From Stichopus chloronotus (lineage: Eukaryota > Echinodermata > Holothuroidea > Aspidochirotida > Stichopodidae): a DNA stretch of 64,000 bases. The notes beneath the pieces were generated by a model that worked only from the letters and a program-made list of their open reading frames with translations, made no database searches and was not told the DNA's origin. The stretch covers positions 5,168,709 through 5,232,708 of the forward strand of contig CM037833.1 of assembly GCA_021234535.1 (NCBI GenBank). Reading direction: 5' to 3'. Made by a program: the position numbers and the translations under genes. The stretch's first letter is position 1, and each line of letters opens with the position of its first letter. Below are positions 10,866-22,005 of the stretch, piece by piece.

Positions 10866-11041
10866 CTAAGCAAGGTGATTGATTTAATGATATTTAATTC
10901 ACCATTAAACACTATCACCTTGTTGGATCCTACCAAACCAACATAAATGTCTCCAGTCTCGCTGACGACCATACACCTCGCCACTCCATCACGGTATTGT
11001 ACTGTACGGTGATCATCGTTACTGTGTAATCGAAAGTTTAC
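10866..11041 (-). pseudogene. NHL/beta-propeller-like exon, copy A1
   Basis: Minus-strand reading gives VQYRDGVARCMVVSETGDIY then VGLVGSNKVIVFNGELNIIK. This resembles one blade of the NHL-type propeller seen at the C-terminus of TRIM-family proteins (residues such as R.M.VS..GDIYV, then N.V.VF). Only one blade is present. A near-identical second copy lies about 395 bp further on. No RING, B-box or further blades were found nearby, so it is an isolated exon or a relic. The family call is from the pattern only. Confidence 0.45.
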
Positions 11042-11266
11042 AAATTTTGCGTACACACCTTGCAGCCTATCCTGTGACTATCGTATAGATCTGAATGGCG
11101 ACCAACTTACCATCGCACACCCAATTCTACCTCCTGTTCCTGTTGTGTGATGATTGATATTATAAACCTTCGAGGTCATGATGATGAATCCTCTTTTTAC
11201 AAACATGAGAATTTCACATGCTTATCTCTGTAATACATATAGTGTGTACGTTTACACACTATAAGG

Positions 11267-11422
11267 TAGTTGATTTAACGATATTTAATTCACCATCAAA
11301 CACAATCACCTTGTTGGATCCTACCAAACCAACATAAATGTCTCCAGTCTCGCTGACGACCATACACCTCGCTACTCCATCACGGTATTGTACTGTACGG
11401 TGATCATCGTTACTGTGTAATG
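11267..11422 (-). pseudogene. NHL/beta-propeller-like exon, copy A2
   Basis: Direct tandem copy of the preceding exon, reading QYRDGVARCMVVSETGDIY and then KVIVFDGELNIVK. The surrounding sequence is also duplicated, so this is a local tandem duplication of exon plus intron. An altered segment at 11,421 shifts the frame upstream of the blade. Confidence 0.45.
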
Positions 11423-12560
11423 AAAACTTTTACAAATTTTGCGTACACACCTTGCAGCCTATCCTGTGACTATCGTATAGATCTGTATGGCTAACAACTT
11501 CCATCGCACACCATTTCTACTTCCTGTTGTGTCATGATTGATATTATAAACCTTGGAGGTCAGGATTATGAACTTTTGTGACAAACATGAGCATTTCACA
11601 TGCGTATCTCTGCCATATGTATAGTGTGTACATTTACTAAATTAGGAAGAACTGGCAGCAAAAACTGTGGAAAAATTTGAACGGAAAAAATCTGAAATCA
11701 CACAGAATCGAGTGCGAAACACTAAAAGACGTAATCTAGACAAATGTTCGCACTTACCAATGCCTAAATCATTAGTTTACAGGGCCTTGGTTATTATTGT
11801 ACATCCAAATTACTTACTGTATTGTATACTCTCAGTACTCCCTCCTCGGTTGCTGTTATTAATCTGTTTACATTTGATGTTCTCATTCTATCAATATCAA
11901 GGTCAAGTGTACCCATAGATTGGCCGTCATTGGGAGAAGTAGATTTGATTGCCATGATGAGTTAGGATTCTTAACTAATTCCGACTGGGAGGGACTTACT
12001 CTATCCAAGAGACAATGAACTCTGATTTACATATAACATTTTGACCAACTGGCCTGTTGGGTATCAGTGAATGTGAATAAAATCAAAACGAACATTGTCA
12101 CTCTGTACTTTTTCATGAAAACGGCACAGAAACAAAAACACTTACCAATGCCTTAATCATTAGTCTCCTGGGCCTTGGTTATTATTCTACATACAAACTA
12201 AGTTCCTGTTGGTATTATTTGTTACTACTATCCTGGTATATCACTTACTGGTTGTATACTCTCAGTAAGAAGTTTTTGATTTTCTTTAGTGAAGGTCAAA
12301 GGTTATGTGCGTTCAACAGGCTCACAGTGTGGAACTCTTGTAAACATATTATCTCAAGAAGGGAAGCTTTCACAGATGTCGTATTCAGTGTGTAGTTTTA
12401 TCTCATTTAGCAGAAGAACGTTAGTCTTTAATGGAAGTAGGTCGCATGTCAAGAAGCGTCAGATTGTGAACATGTAGATATGATCTCAAGAAAGGAAGAT
12501 TGTGCAGATCTCACATTTGATATAAAGCATACGTAGCTCAATGTGACACATAGTCAATGC
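11423..12560. repeat. Nested local duplications, unit A
   Basis: The block around 11,754-11,820 (CTTACCAATGCCTAAATCAT...) recurs at 12,141-12,210, and the block around 11,920-12,110 recurs in shortened form at 10,600-10,690. A part of one 145-bp-type monomer (GAAGGTCAAAGGTTA) lies at 12,290-12,500. A plus-strand ORF, basic in composition, at 11,667-11,918 is not recognisable. Confidence 0.5.
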
Positions 12561-12948
12561 TATTATATCAGATTCCGGAAAAAATTCTCTAAATCGGGTC
12601 ATCAAAACCTCAATGCATTTCTGCATTCTGTTTTTTTTAAGTTCCATGACTTTTCAACAATTTTTTCCCGGAATTAATGTCATGATTCTCCCAGCCTGGG
12701 CAGTTCCCCCCCCCCGAAAAAAAATTCCGAGACATTTTAATACCTTTTCCATCTTGTGGGAACCATGAGTAACAGCTAATGCCAAACAGTGGTTGTAAGC
12801 TAAATTGAAATGATTGCGAGGTACAGTTTGATTAATCACAGATTTTAAAAATAGCATGTTTCGTTAAGTATTGTAACTTTATACTCGACTACTTATGACT
12901 TATGGTAACACTTACTCCTCCTCAGCATGATCTTTTTCACTGGTGTCG

Positions 12949-13215
12949 TCATAGAACTTCATCGCCAACACTAAGATCAACTGCATCCATATCTTCAAGT
13001 CCTGGATAGTAGTACTCTCTTTCAAACTCTTCCCACACAGGGTCTCCCTCCACATCATCTAAGGTATCTTCTAAAGCATCCTCATGTATTTCACTCTCCT
13101 CATTGTCCTGTACCGAACTACTCTCTGAAGCTTCAACAGCATCTTCAAGGACTTCTTGCTGTCCATCAAATCTCTGAGCATTGAAACCAGCTTCTACCTT
13201 GTCTGCCCATTCCAT
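12949..13215 (-). CDS. Short acidic hypothetical ORF, unit A
   Basis: 88 codons starting MEWADKVEAGFNAQRFDG. The rest is dominated by Glu, Asp and Ser and ends around DAVDLSVGDEVL. The ATG is preceded by an in-frame stop, and an acceptor (ATACAG at about 13,242) lies upstream, so this ATG would be the start after a 5' UTR intron. After the stop another frame stays open and acidic to a strong donor (GTAAGT at 12,915). A one-base error or shift may therefore separate two parts of one exon. Unit B keeps the ORF but is truncated by a deletion. No domain is recognised. Confidence 0.35.
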   Translation of the reverse strand: MEWADKVEAGFNAQRFDGQQEVLEDAVEASESSSVQDNEESEIHEDALEDTLDDVEGDPVWEEFEREYYYPGLEDMDAVDLSVGDEVL

Positions 13216-13249
13216 ACCAGATTGTCTTCTTCAGCAGCCCCCTGTATAT

Positions 13250-14860
13250 AAGGACAATTACATAACATGATTATTCATTGCAGTTTTACTAATTTTTCTT
13301 ATACAATGTATCACACGTTGATGGTTAGCATTTTGCTAGTGTTCTCATTGTTCAATATGCATTAAAGTCGCTACCAGGGAACCTAAACTACAGGTAATTT
13401 TATTACATTTTCACATCATCTAAAATAAGAAGGGGGCAAAATTAGGAACCCAAACGCAAATACGGCATGGTCACATACCAACATATGGGAGCATTGTTAG
13501 GTGTAGAGTCTATGGTGAAAAAAAATTCCAAAAGGGGGAGGGGCAGGCCTCCAAAGCTCCCCATTGGATCCCCTTGCATTAATGGTTTATAAAGTTGTGC
13601 AACAATGGCAATGTTGCCCTTTTGCAACATGACTATTGCAACACGGCTATTGCTCTGTGATTGACACTTCTATCGTTGGACTTTCTCTTGGCGGAGCAGG
13701 ATGTTAAGAAGAGTTGACTGCATAAAATGTCTGTGAAGCAGTCTTCTTTTAACTCATCTGCTCTTTTATTGTTTGCTATTCAGTAATTTCTTGTCCTTTT
13801 AGGAATCTGAATGTTTACATCTTCCGTGTGTGGTTTTTCAGCAACTGGACAGTTAAGACCATGAATCTCGTTAGATGTGAAAAACGCGCTTCTTCATTGT
13901 AGTCGCGTGTAAGATCCCGATGTGTTTACGTTTCGTTAGCTTGAGGATATGGACAAAACTTCGAAGAAATCGAAAGGTGTGGTGACTACTTAGAGATCAT
14001 GGACTAAACCAGTTGTATTAATTGATTGCGCAATCGATGCAAGTAATGATTTTCAGTTTGTGATAGTAACCCCAATATTTTTTTTTCATGTGTGATCATA
14101 ATGATTTAAATAGTATTGCCTACATGCTTTATTAGGCAGTGTAGGTACAACAAACGCGTGCAAATGCATTGCGGTTTCCACGATGTAAATTAGTTCAGAT
14201 GAAAACAGAAACCTATGATTGCGTGTGTATGTCTGTGTGTTTGTTACATTTAACTTATAACACGATACCTTTATAAAAAAAAAATACGTTTCTCACACTC
14301 GGCACGTATTGCTGCATATGTTTGTGTTGGACTTCAAACTTCATTTGAGGTCACCTGGGGACCCAGCAGTCCAAAATTTCGTGATGTCGCAAGATAAACA
14401 TCATGGAAGCTGTAAATCCGTAACAGCAATGCGTTCAATACAGGAGAAAAATAGTTGTTCTAAGTGGCAATCATAGGTCGTCTATTGACAGAAGAGGATT
14501 AAAGTTGAAAAGTTTGATAACATGATATCTCAAGACAAATCATGAAACCTTTTGGTACATAGCATGTGAATGTGTTACATCCAGTGGAATGACCGTACTG
14601 TTTTTAAGGAAGTCAAAGGTTATCTGCGATCACGTGACATCACACACTAAAAACTTTGTTAACATGTCATATCAAGTTAAGAATCAATGAAAGGTGACAT
14701 AAAATCCAATGTATCAAGTATAATCATACAATGAATTAACCGATAATTAACTCGTATACAAAGCTTGACCCACTCTAATTTGATGTACTTTATATCGAAC
14801 ACAGTAAGTACTATACTAAACAACTTGATCTGAAAATTGCATATGTAAAGAAAGAAATAG
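13250..14860. other. No supported gene (unit A)
   Basis: AT-rich, collinear with 34,480-36,070 in unit B. It includes a (TG)-rich run near 14,222. A short frame beginning MDKTSKKSKGVVTT at about 13,950 is stopped after 14 codons in both units. Confidence 0.4.
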
Positions 14861-14869
14861 TAACTTCTC

Positions 14870-16080
14870 TTCTTCAATTAGTTCAGACTTTCAGTTCAAA
14901 CTTTGAAGTGTATTCCAAAAGCCCTTAGTAGAAATGTGACATTCCAACTCAAGTGCACTTCGTAATTTCAATATTTTCTCATCAATTGCAACTCTTGGAT
15001 CAGTGGGTGACATACCCCACAACCCAAATCGAAGAAGTGAACAGCAGTCTGGTTGACATGAACAGAACTGGAATGATATTGTATCTAGCTGACTTGTGAG
15101 AAATTCAAACAGAGATCATAATGAGGTTACTTGAACGGTTACACAAATGTGTCTAAGCATAGCCTTCCTTATTGCTCATGAGTATAATTTCAAAGTACGT
15201 ATTGACACAGGGCAGAGCATTGAGTGAAGGTCGATGTTGATAGAGCTTGATCTGGAGGTGCTTCGTTGGGGGGCTGTCTGATTGCCTCTAGCAGTCTGAG
15301 GTGTACAAGGGCTGCGCTTCTTTTTTACTATCGACTTCTCCTTTGTCAAAGGAAGGCTTTGACTCTTCTTTCCCTTGGTCGGCATGGTTCCAGAAGACGT
15401 CAGTATCGGATGTGGATTTGCTACGCGATCTGAGCACTCCAGCTGCGAATAGTCACTTCTCTTCTTCAATTAGTTCAAACTTTCTTAAATTCAAACTTTG
15501 AAGTGTATTCCAAAAGCCCTTAGTAGAAATGTGACATTCCAACTCAAGTGCACTTCGCAATTTCAATATTTTCACATCAATTGCAACTCTTGAATCAGTG
15601 GGTGACATACCCCACAACCCAAATCGAAGAAGTGAACAGCAATCTGGTTGACATGAAAAGAACTGGAATGATATTGTATCTAGCTGACTTGTGAGAAATT
15701 CAAACAGAGATCATAATGAAGTTACTGAACGGTTACACAGATGTATCCAAGCATAGCCTTCCTTATTGCTCATGAGTTACATACCCCCAAGCCATTATTT
15801 GCTCACCCAAAGACCCTGTGTTGACACAGGGCAGAGCATTGAGTGAAGGTCGATGTTGGTAGAGCTTGATCTGGAGGTGCTTCGTGGGGGGCTGTCAGAT
15901 TGCTTCTAGCAGAGTGAGATGTACAAGGGCTGCGCTTCCTTTTTACTATCGACTTCTCCTTTGCCAAAGGAGGGTTTTGACTCTTCTTTCCCTTGGTCGG
16001 CATGGGTCCAGAAGACGCTAGTATCGAGTGTGGATTTGCTACGCGATCTGAGCACTCCAGCTGCGGTGGTAGACTCTCGT
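14870..16080 (-). repeat. About 600-bp tandem duplication present in unit A only
   Basis: Sequence 14,870-15,465 is repeated at about 15,475-16,080 with an offset near 600-618 bp and visibly higher divergence (roughly 8-10%) than between units A and B. Unit B has a single copy (36,095-36,700) that is closer to the second A copy. Each copy carries the KR-rich exon described next. Confidence 0.75.
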
Positions 16081-16300
16081 CAACCACTCTCTTCTCCTAC
16101 CTCAGAACTGGATTGAGGTTCCGGTAAAATCTGCAGGTCTGGTGCGGGGAGTTTGTCTAACTGTGCCTGCAGCTTGCCTCTCTGTCCAACTAGCCATGTC
16201 TAAGTCCGTAGGAGTCAAAAAGGCTTTCCCTTCTTTCTTGGCTGATTTTTCGTAACACTTTGCAGAAGCTTCCTCATCATTGACTTCTGCATACTTTAAG
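15803..16300 (-). pseudogene. Lys/Arg/Ser-rich relic downstream of zinc fingers, unit A
   Basis: On the minus strand the frame YAEVNDEEASAKCYEKSAKK runs from the end of the zinc-finger ORF into LTPTDLD. A second frame gives GKLQAQLDKLPAPDLQILPE, and a third gives ECSDRVANPHSILASSG with MPTKGKKSQNPPLAKEKSIV before a stop. Three frames must be combined, so it is decayed or split by unseen introns. The order suggests it continues the gene at 16,303-16,865. A diverged duplicate of the last part lies at 15,176-15,469. Confidence 0.4.
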
Positions 16301-16302
16301 CC

Positions 16303-16865
16303 CTATGCGCGGTTTGTTTTAGGAACGCTTTTCTTCCATTTTGGTAAGTTTCGTGCTCGCTTCCGGCCTCGTCGGACAGGACTACCCTCATTTTCGCTGC
16401 TTGAAGTTGTGTCATCCAGGCTGGATGCTGTACTCGACGTGTCAGGAACATAGGGTGGATCTGCCGAAGAAGAAAATTGAAATTTTAATTTTGTAGTGGC
16501 GAAATACAGGGGCCGTGCCAGGCTGGGGACTGGATCCCATCCCCTTTTGTGGGTTTCCCCCTCCCCCCTAGCAGGGATGTCGGCCCAAATCGGTGGTTCC
16601 AGGCCACGACCCCCCGAGGTGTAACTCGTCACGTCCCAGTGATCCACCTGCATCGGCGCTGTTTCCAATTCCTTTGGTATTTCTTCTGTCTTTCTTTGAC
16701 GATTGTGCGCATACACTGATTTTTCATGACGCTCCAACTCCCACTTTGTTCTGAACTCCGACAGCATTGATTGCATAACTGCGTGTATGGGGTATGTACC
16801 TTTCTTACATGCCCCTTCATGTTATGGCGATTTTTGAACCGCCTGTTACACCCTTCTTTCTCGCA
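16303..16865 (-). pseudogene. C2H2 zinc-finger gene relic, unit A
   Basis: The first finger reads CEKEGCNRRFKNRHNMKG then HVRKVH, an exact C-x4-C-x12-H-x4-H spacing. A second finger begins CNQC and continues, after a frame change, as SEFRTKWELERHEKSVYAH. The following 130 residues are low in order and end with a basic block, RRGRKRARNLPKWKKSV, before a stop. The block resembles a W-K-K/R-N basic motif I recall from transposase-derived invertebrate proteins, but that is weak. Unit B differs by 4 bp between the fingers, so the frame break is not identical. Probably a dead gene or gene segment. Confidence 0.5.
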
Positions 16866-17376
16866 TTACACCTAAATGAAGGAAAAGAAATGAATGTAAT
16901 CAACAATCGGTTGACATGAGCAGATTGTCATTATGTCTGTCAAATTTTCTACCCATATAAAATTCACATGTTCTCGAAGTAGGAGGGTTTCCAGCGGGTG
17001 CGTTGGTGACGTCCGCCAAGGGTATTTGCTTTGTCATTTTAGGTGTTCTATAATTAAGCACATAAAATGAAAGAAATTTACACGTATATATTCATTTGAC
17101 GCTAAATAAGTATGCGATAAAACATTTGAAATGATTTGAAGTCCTTTACTCTCGCAGTTTGGTATCAATGAGTTACAATAGATACGCTAGATTTTGTACG
17201 GTTCTTCCTAAAGAAGTTTTTGTATATGTTATTCTATTTTTTTAGAAAAATGCACATGGTTCTTATTTTAACTACTAAAATACACATGTTAAATTCTGTA
17301 TTGTTAAATTCTAGTAAATTTAAAAGAATAGGGATATCGCGACAACCAGACATGATATTAGCGTGACTTTCTTGTA

Positions 17377-17646
17377 TTAGGCCCAATATTTTGATCTCAT
17401 TTCTATTGGGCACAATTGGTGAGCTGGATATTTCTTAATATACTCAGCCCGTGCTACTTGCAACTGTTTTTTCTTTTTGTACGCTCGCAGGCTGCGAAAG
17501 GAGGCATCTACTGAAGTTGTAACACTCTTCCAGACAGCTGTCTGTCTGCTGACTGGAGTCTGAGTTATCTCAAACAAGTATTTTTTAAGGGAGGCTAACT
17601 TTTCGGGCGGCAGACCTTCTCTACCGTGGTACCATTGCAGTTGCAC
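17377..17646 (-). CDS. Helical basic ORF, possibly BEN-like, unit A
   Basis: 89 codons: QLQWYHGREGLPPEKLASLK, then a helix-rich part with W, R and K (AVWKSVTTSVDASFRSLR) and a KKKK basic stretch, ending MRSKYWA-stop. The L..EKL..LKKY..E, W, then R.LR..KKK arrangement resembles the C-terminal half of BEN domains. I could not confirm this and give it low weight. It lies downstream of a coiled-coil ORF on the same strand, an order also seen in BEN proteins. Readable coding continues upstream across frameshifts towards that ORF, so both may be one broken gene. Confidence 0.35.
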   Translation of the reverse strand: MQLQWYHGREGLPPEKLASLKKYLFEITQTPVSRQTAVWKSVTTSVDASFRSLRAYKKKKQLQVARAEYIKKYPAHQLCPIEMRSKYWA

Positions 17647-18000
17647 TACTCAGTCTCCCTTCGAGTGAACATTACACCGACCAATTTACGTGCAATCACA
17701 GAGGGTCGGTCGGTATAGCACGACAGATTCTATGAACGTGTGAGCTAACTCACAAGCTCCCGTTGACTGCCCGATGTTTCCGTCTACTTTAGATGGGGTG
17801 GCAGATGTGTTTTGAGCAGCAGTTGCTGCAATAACTGAGGTCGGGCGAGTGGAGATGAACTTCCAATAAAACCTGATGAAGAAGTAGCAGGAAGAGAACT
17901 ATTTACATCTGGCAATTGCGTCGAAAATGAATCGTCTTCGAAGGATCTTCGTTCAACACCTCCATACTCTCAGCAAAAATTGCTGATGTATCGCTTAACG

Positions 18001-18298
18001 ATACGCTCTGCAACATCAGCTTCGACTTTCTTGACATGCTGTTGCAATGCCTCGAGCATTGTGCGAAGTTGATGAACTTCATCTTTTAAGGTGGTAATAC
18101 TGGCATTTTCAACATCATTTGTCTGAGTTGGCCTTCTCTCATCCCAATGGCTTGTGTGCTGTGGTTAGAAATGGGGCGACGTTGTAGGCGTGCGCGATTC
18201 CGTTCAGATGTTGCCTTGGTCATGACCTCATCTTTCTTCTGTTTGAGCAACTCTTTGTTCTTTTGCATCCTAATGGTTGACACTGAGCGAGTGGCCAC
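18001..18298 (-). pseudogene. Coiled-coil ORF, frameshifted copy, unit A
   Basis: It starts MATRSVSTIRMQKNKELLKQ and follows the intact unit B ORF until a one-base loss in a C run near 18,145. After that the frame is wrong and stops early. The correct frame still reads LKDEVHQLRTMLEALQQHVK further on, a heptad-like coiled coil, so only this small change broke it. Confidence 0.65.
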
Positions 18299-18409
18299 TA
18301 GTTACGTGCGGGCCTGAACTGAACACTCGTCTTGGCGCACCTGTACTGAGAACTTTAGCGGTCTGCAACGAACAAACAAAATAAATCTGTTAATCAATCT
18401 ATCTTTAAA

Positions 18410-18850
18410 TCAACTATAAATCAACTAGTCAATTTGACTCCTGTTGACCTCAAATGGCCCTTTAAACTTCAACAAAATCAATAGGCATGTTGTAATCAAT
18501 GTGGTACACCTACATACCAAATATAATATTTGTCCAAGATTCCCTTCTTGAGATGTTTACAAGGTTTTCACAATTTGACCCCTGTTGACGTCGAATGACC
18601 TTTGACCTTCACCAAATTAATCGGGCTCTTTTACCCCTACACACCACATGTAAGATTTGCCCCAGCTTCTCTTGTTGAGATATCGTGTTTATAAAGTTTT
18701 CACAATTTGACCTCCGTTGACCTTAAATCAAAACGGATTTTGTACTTCGTGTAGTACACCTACATACCTAATGTGATATTGGCTGAATCTTCCCTATCGT
18801 GTTTACAAGGTACACGTCACATACACCCACCCACATTCACCGCCGCATGT
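18410..18850 (-). repeat. 145-bp monomer array, unit A, array 2
   Basis: About three monomers with the CCTGTTGACCTCAAATG and TTGAGATATCGTGTTTA anchors, ending in a CA-rich run near 18,815. Same orientation as array 1. Confidence 0.65.
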
Positions 18851-19719
18851 TGCAGTGTCAGTATATCTTGTGTTAACCTATATGCTCACATTGGTGAGTG
18901 TTATCGATATTTTTGATGAGAAAAATACATATCATAGGAGTCCATCTCTTGACGTCACAAATTTCCATACTAAGCCAATGATTATTTATGATACAGCTGT
19001 GAAACACTCATCTGTCTGTAATTTGGTCAAGTTGTGACAGATGATGGAATTTGTGGCTATTTTTAACATTTCCAATGCTGAATGCACCCAATTCTAAAAA
19101 ATGTCATTTTCATGTCACACGCCCTTTCACTATTTGACCCCTGTTGACCCCAAATGACCGCTGACCTTCCAAAAACATGTGGCACAAATAATTGCACTAT
19201 TTTGTATAAAGTGAGAATTGGAGGCACACACTCGGCTAGAAACATCCAACCAGATCAGTCGTTTATTCTGTGATTTGTTTCAAAAATCCTATTTACACGT
19301 GATTCTTCCATATGCATTTTTGGAAGGTGATAGGAAATCCTTTGTTTAACATGCGCAGATGCACTGAAATACAATAGGTCATATTATAACTACTTTGCAC
19401 TGTATACATGCAGGCGAAATCCTGCAGCTTCATGTTTTACCTTTTTGGTCACAGCCACGGTTGCGGTGTTTTTCCTCTTTGATCGGTATTGATTATGCGG
19501 GGTAAACTCTACAAATGAGAAGGAAAAAAAAAGAGACGTCGTTCGTACAAGGACACACTTGGTCGGTTGTCAAAAGTTTTAGAGGAACAACTTCACTTTA
19601 TCCTGACGAAACGTGGGCATTCATTCACAGATTTCTCAACAGCTAACTGATCCGAGTAATCTATGTTTGGTATTTCGCCGGTATATATTGTATCAGCCAA
19701 ATCTTTCTGTGACACGGTA

Positions 19720-19850
19720 AATCATCACACACACATGTACACGCATACACACTAGATAAACAGACGGGTATGGATAGACAGACATGCATACAGTTAGACA
19801 GACTGACAAACAGACACACAGTTAAACGTACAGTCGGACGAAGAAACAAA
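19720..19850. repeat. Simple-sequence tract (CA, ACAG, ATAG rich)
   Basis: Imperfect runs of CACA, GACAGACA and TAGACAGA. They are present unchanged in unit B at about 40,389-40,519. Confidence 0.7.
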
Positions 19851-19864
19851 CATGTGAAACTTAC

Positions 19865-19990
19865 TGTCTTATCCCCTTTTCGCCTCTTAGTAGGGGTGGA
19901 AGCTATTTGCAGGTTCTTCACGTTCTTCAAGTGTCCATGGCGGAGGGGTAAGGGTGACCCTCGGCGATGGCGGGTTACTTTCCAGTGTAC
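19865..19990 (-). other. Exon-like basic segment, unit A
   Basis: On the minus strand an acceptor (CGTCAG) and a strong donor (GTAAGT) bound 126 bp that read VHWKVTRHRRGSPLPLRHGH and then a KRRKGDKT ending without a stop. It is kept base for base in unit B except for one substitution. Product unknown. It could belong to the same minus-strand transcript as the segments at 20,996-21,167 and 18,298. Confidence 0.3.
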
Positions 19991-20995
19991 CTGACGTTTC
20001 GTCAAAATTCTTGTTTGGATGACCTATGGATTTTTCCAAACTAGTTTCGGTCTACTCTGACAATAACTCGTAGTGGATTGTTTCTTTACATCTTGGGATT
20101 ACCTTCAAAATGAGATAATAGCGCAGGCTATGTGAGAATAGTCATATATGAGTTCACATTGTCTTATTGCCGTATCCGAATTCGAACTGCCGAGGTAAGG
20201 CTAGTATACGTACCGTATTGAATGATAAATGCGATATTTTAAAAAAATCTGTTGTTCGTACAACTGTCCGGTAAAAACTATTCCTCAACATTGTGACATT
20301 TGGTTTTCATTTTGTATTCGTGCTACTCTAATGCGAATCATATATTTACAAAAGGTCAATTTTCGGGTTTTTCTGGAAAGTGATAGAGAACTAACTCAAA
20401 TATCCAACTAACTAAATTCTGAATTTTTTCATTACACATGGCACTCCTACGCACCAGTCTCAAAAATTTTGCAATGAGGAAGTCTCTATCAAAAGTAGCT
20501 ACAGAAAAAGCAGCTTATGGAAAAATAAGCATACGCGAGCCTGATGTCATAGTCTTTCATTACCGTACTCTAACCCAATGGCAGGATGTTCGGACGAAAG
20601 TTGCAAATTAGGAGATCTCTCCTAAGGCCGCGAAACTGGCGATACGTTTAGATGGTCTATCAGACAGGAAATCCTGTGACACCCCACACCCAGCCAACTG
20701 AAATGACCCATACCCCAGTGCAAAATTCATTCAAATCATGAATAAGGTACATGGTGCGTCAAATGTATTGGGCGCGAAGTTGTCGCTTTGTCACGTATGA
20801 GATCACAAACAAAGGTAAACAGAATGAAATACATTGATATATAAAAAATGATAAAATGACCAGTAGCAACGCGCTGACATGCATTTCGATCGCTAAAACT
20901 AGGGTGAAAATCACTCGAAATTAGTACCAGTCAAGGTGACAGTGCCCACTGCCATTTCTTCGCACTAGAATCAACGTGATTTTTTAAACACTTAC

Positions 20996-21167
20996 ATATC
21001 CTTTGTACGGATCGTTAATGTTACACAATTTTTCTTTCACTGTTTGTGCCTTCCTGCATCACAACCGTGATCTTGTCGAAGCGTTGCAGTTTGCTAGGAT
21101 GCTTGGCCAATCTCCCTTCTTCGGTCGTGGCTTCAAGGGACGGTCAGCCACGTTGTAACCATCCCAC
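20996..21167 (-). other. Exon-like segment with paralogue at 45,001, unit A
   Basis: Bounded by a CAG acceptor and a GTAAGTG donor on the minus strand. It shares RPLKPRPKKG with the better-preserved paralogue at 45,001-45,167, but frame changes follow. The unit B copy is at 41,666-41,837. Confidence 0.35.
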
Positions 21168-21235
21168 CTGTAAAATTGTGAGTATAAAATTTCAGTTTTT
21201 GGTTTCGATGATAATCGTAACCTTTCTAATCATGC

Positions 21236-21600
21236 ATATGTGTGTGTATGTATATGTGTGTCTGGGTGTGTATGTCCGTGACGCTTGCTTGTAAACATGA
21301 TATCTCAAGAAGCAAAGCTTGGACAAATCTCATACTTGGTATGTAGGTGTACTACATTAAGTAGAAGAAACCTTTTGTTTTTGGTGGAGTTCAAAGGTCA
21401 TTTGGGGTCAACAGGGGTAAAATTGTGAAAATCTTGTAAACAATATCTCAAGAAGGGAAGCTTGGACAGGTGTCATATGAAGTACGTACTTGTACGAGTA
21501 CAAGAACGCAATTTTTTTTAAATGGTGGTCAACGGTCATTTCAGGTCAACAAGGGTCAAAGTGTGAAAACCTTGTAAATAAACTGTGTGGTATATGTGGG
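21236..21600 (+). repeat. 145-bp monomer array, unit A, array 3 (reverse orientation)
   Basis: A (TG)n run at about 21,236-21,275 is followed by two to three monomers with GGTCATTTGGGGTCAACAGG and GATATCTCAAGAAG anchors. This is the reverse complement of arrays 1 and 2. Confidence 0.65.
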
Positions 21601-21842
21601 CATGGCATTGACACCTACACCTACAGTATCAAAATTAACAGTTAACAAGTATACCAAACATACCAGGTGTACCCGGAAAAATGGATAATACGTCGTAAAA
21701 AGTAAAGCCGTGTGAAGAAACCAATTGATATCCCCTCGCTTCTCAAGTTAGTCGATCAGAAAGTATGTAACTGAACTGTACGTAATTGGAATAGTAATGA
21801 AGGGGATATGTTCCTGCCATTTGGGTATGTAGCAGCCCTGTA

Positions 21843-22005
21843 TACTACTTTTAAGTGCATCAAAACGGCACAGAAACGACAACACAACTCAAACCGTCAC
21901 AGAAAAAGCAAAAACGTGAACTATTTACAAACTACCAAATGAAACAGAAGATAATGTTCCTTACAGTAATAGAACCACACAGATACAGTATATACATATG
22001 TACAG
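21843..22005 (-). mobile_element. LINE 3' UTR fragment, unit A
   Basis: Reverse complement of the LINE 3' UTR at 54,850-55,025, including the GTACATATGTAC palindrome and the GGTTCTATTACTGTAAGGAA stretch. It is truncated just inside the ORF2 end. Unit B has it at 42,648-42,806. Confidence 0.8.

Noticed and set aside
13442..13630. 62-codon minus-strand ORF conserved in both units
   Set aside because: It is built on short internal repeats (GCAACAATGGCAATGTTGCC-like), with no protein-like pattern.
19661..20005. 114-codon minus-strand ORF with Cys/Leu/Val-rich second half
   Set aside because: The second half is the translation of a CA/ACAG simple-sequence tract. Only the part before the donor at 19,864 looks exon-like.
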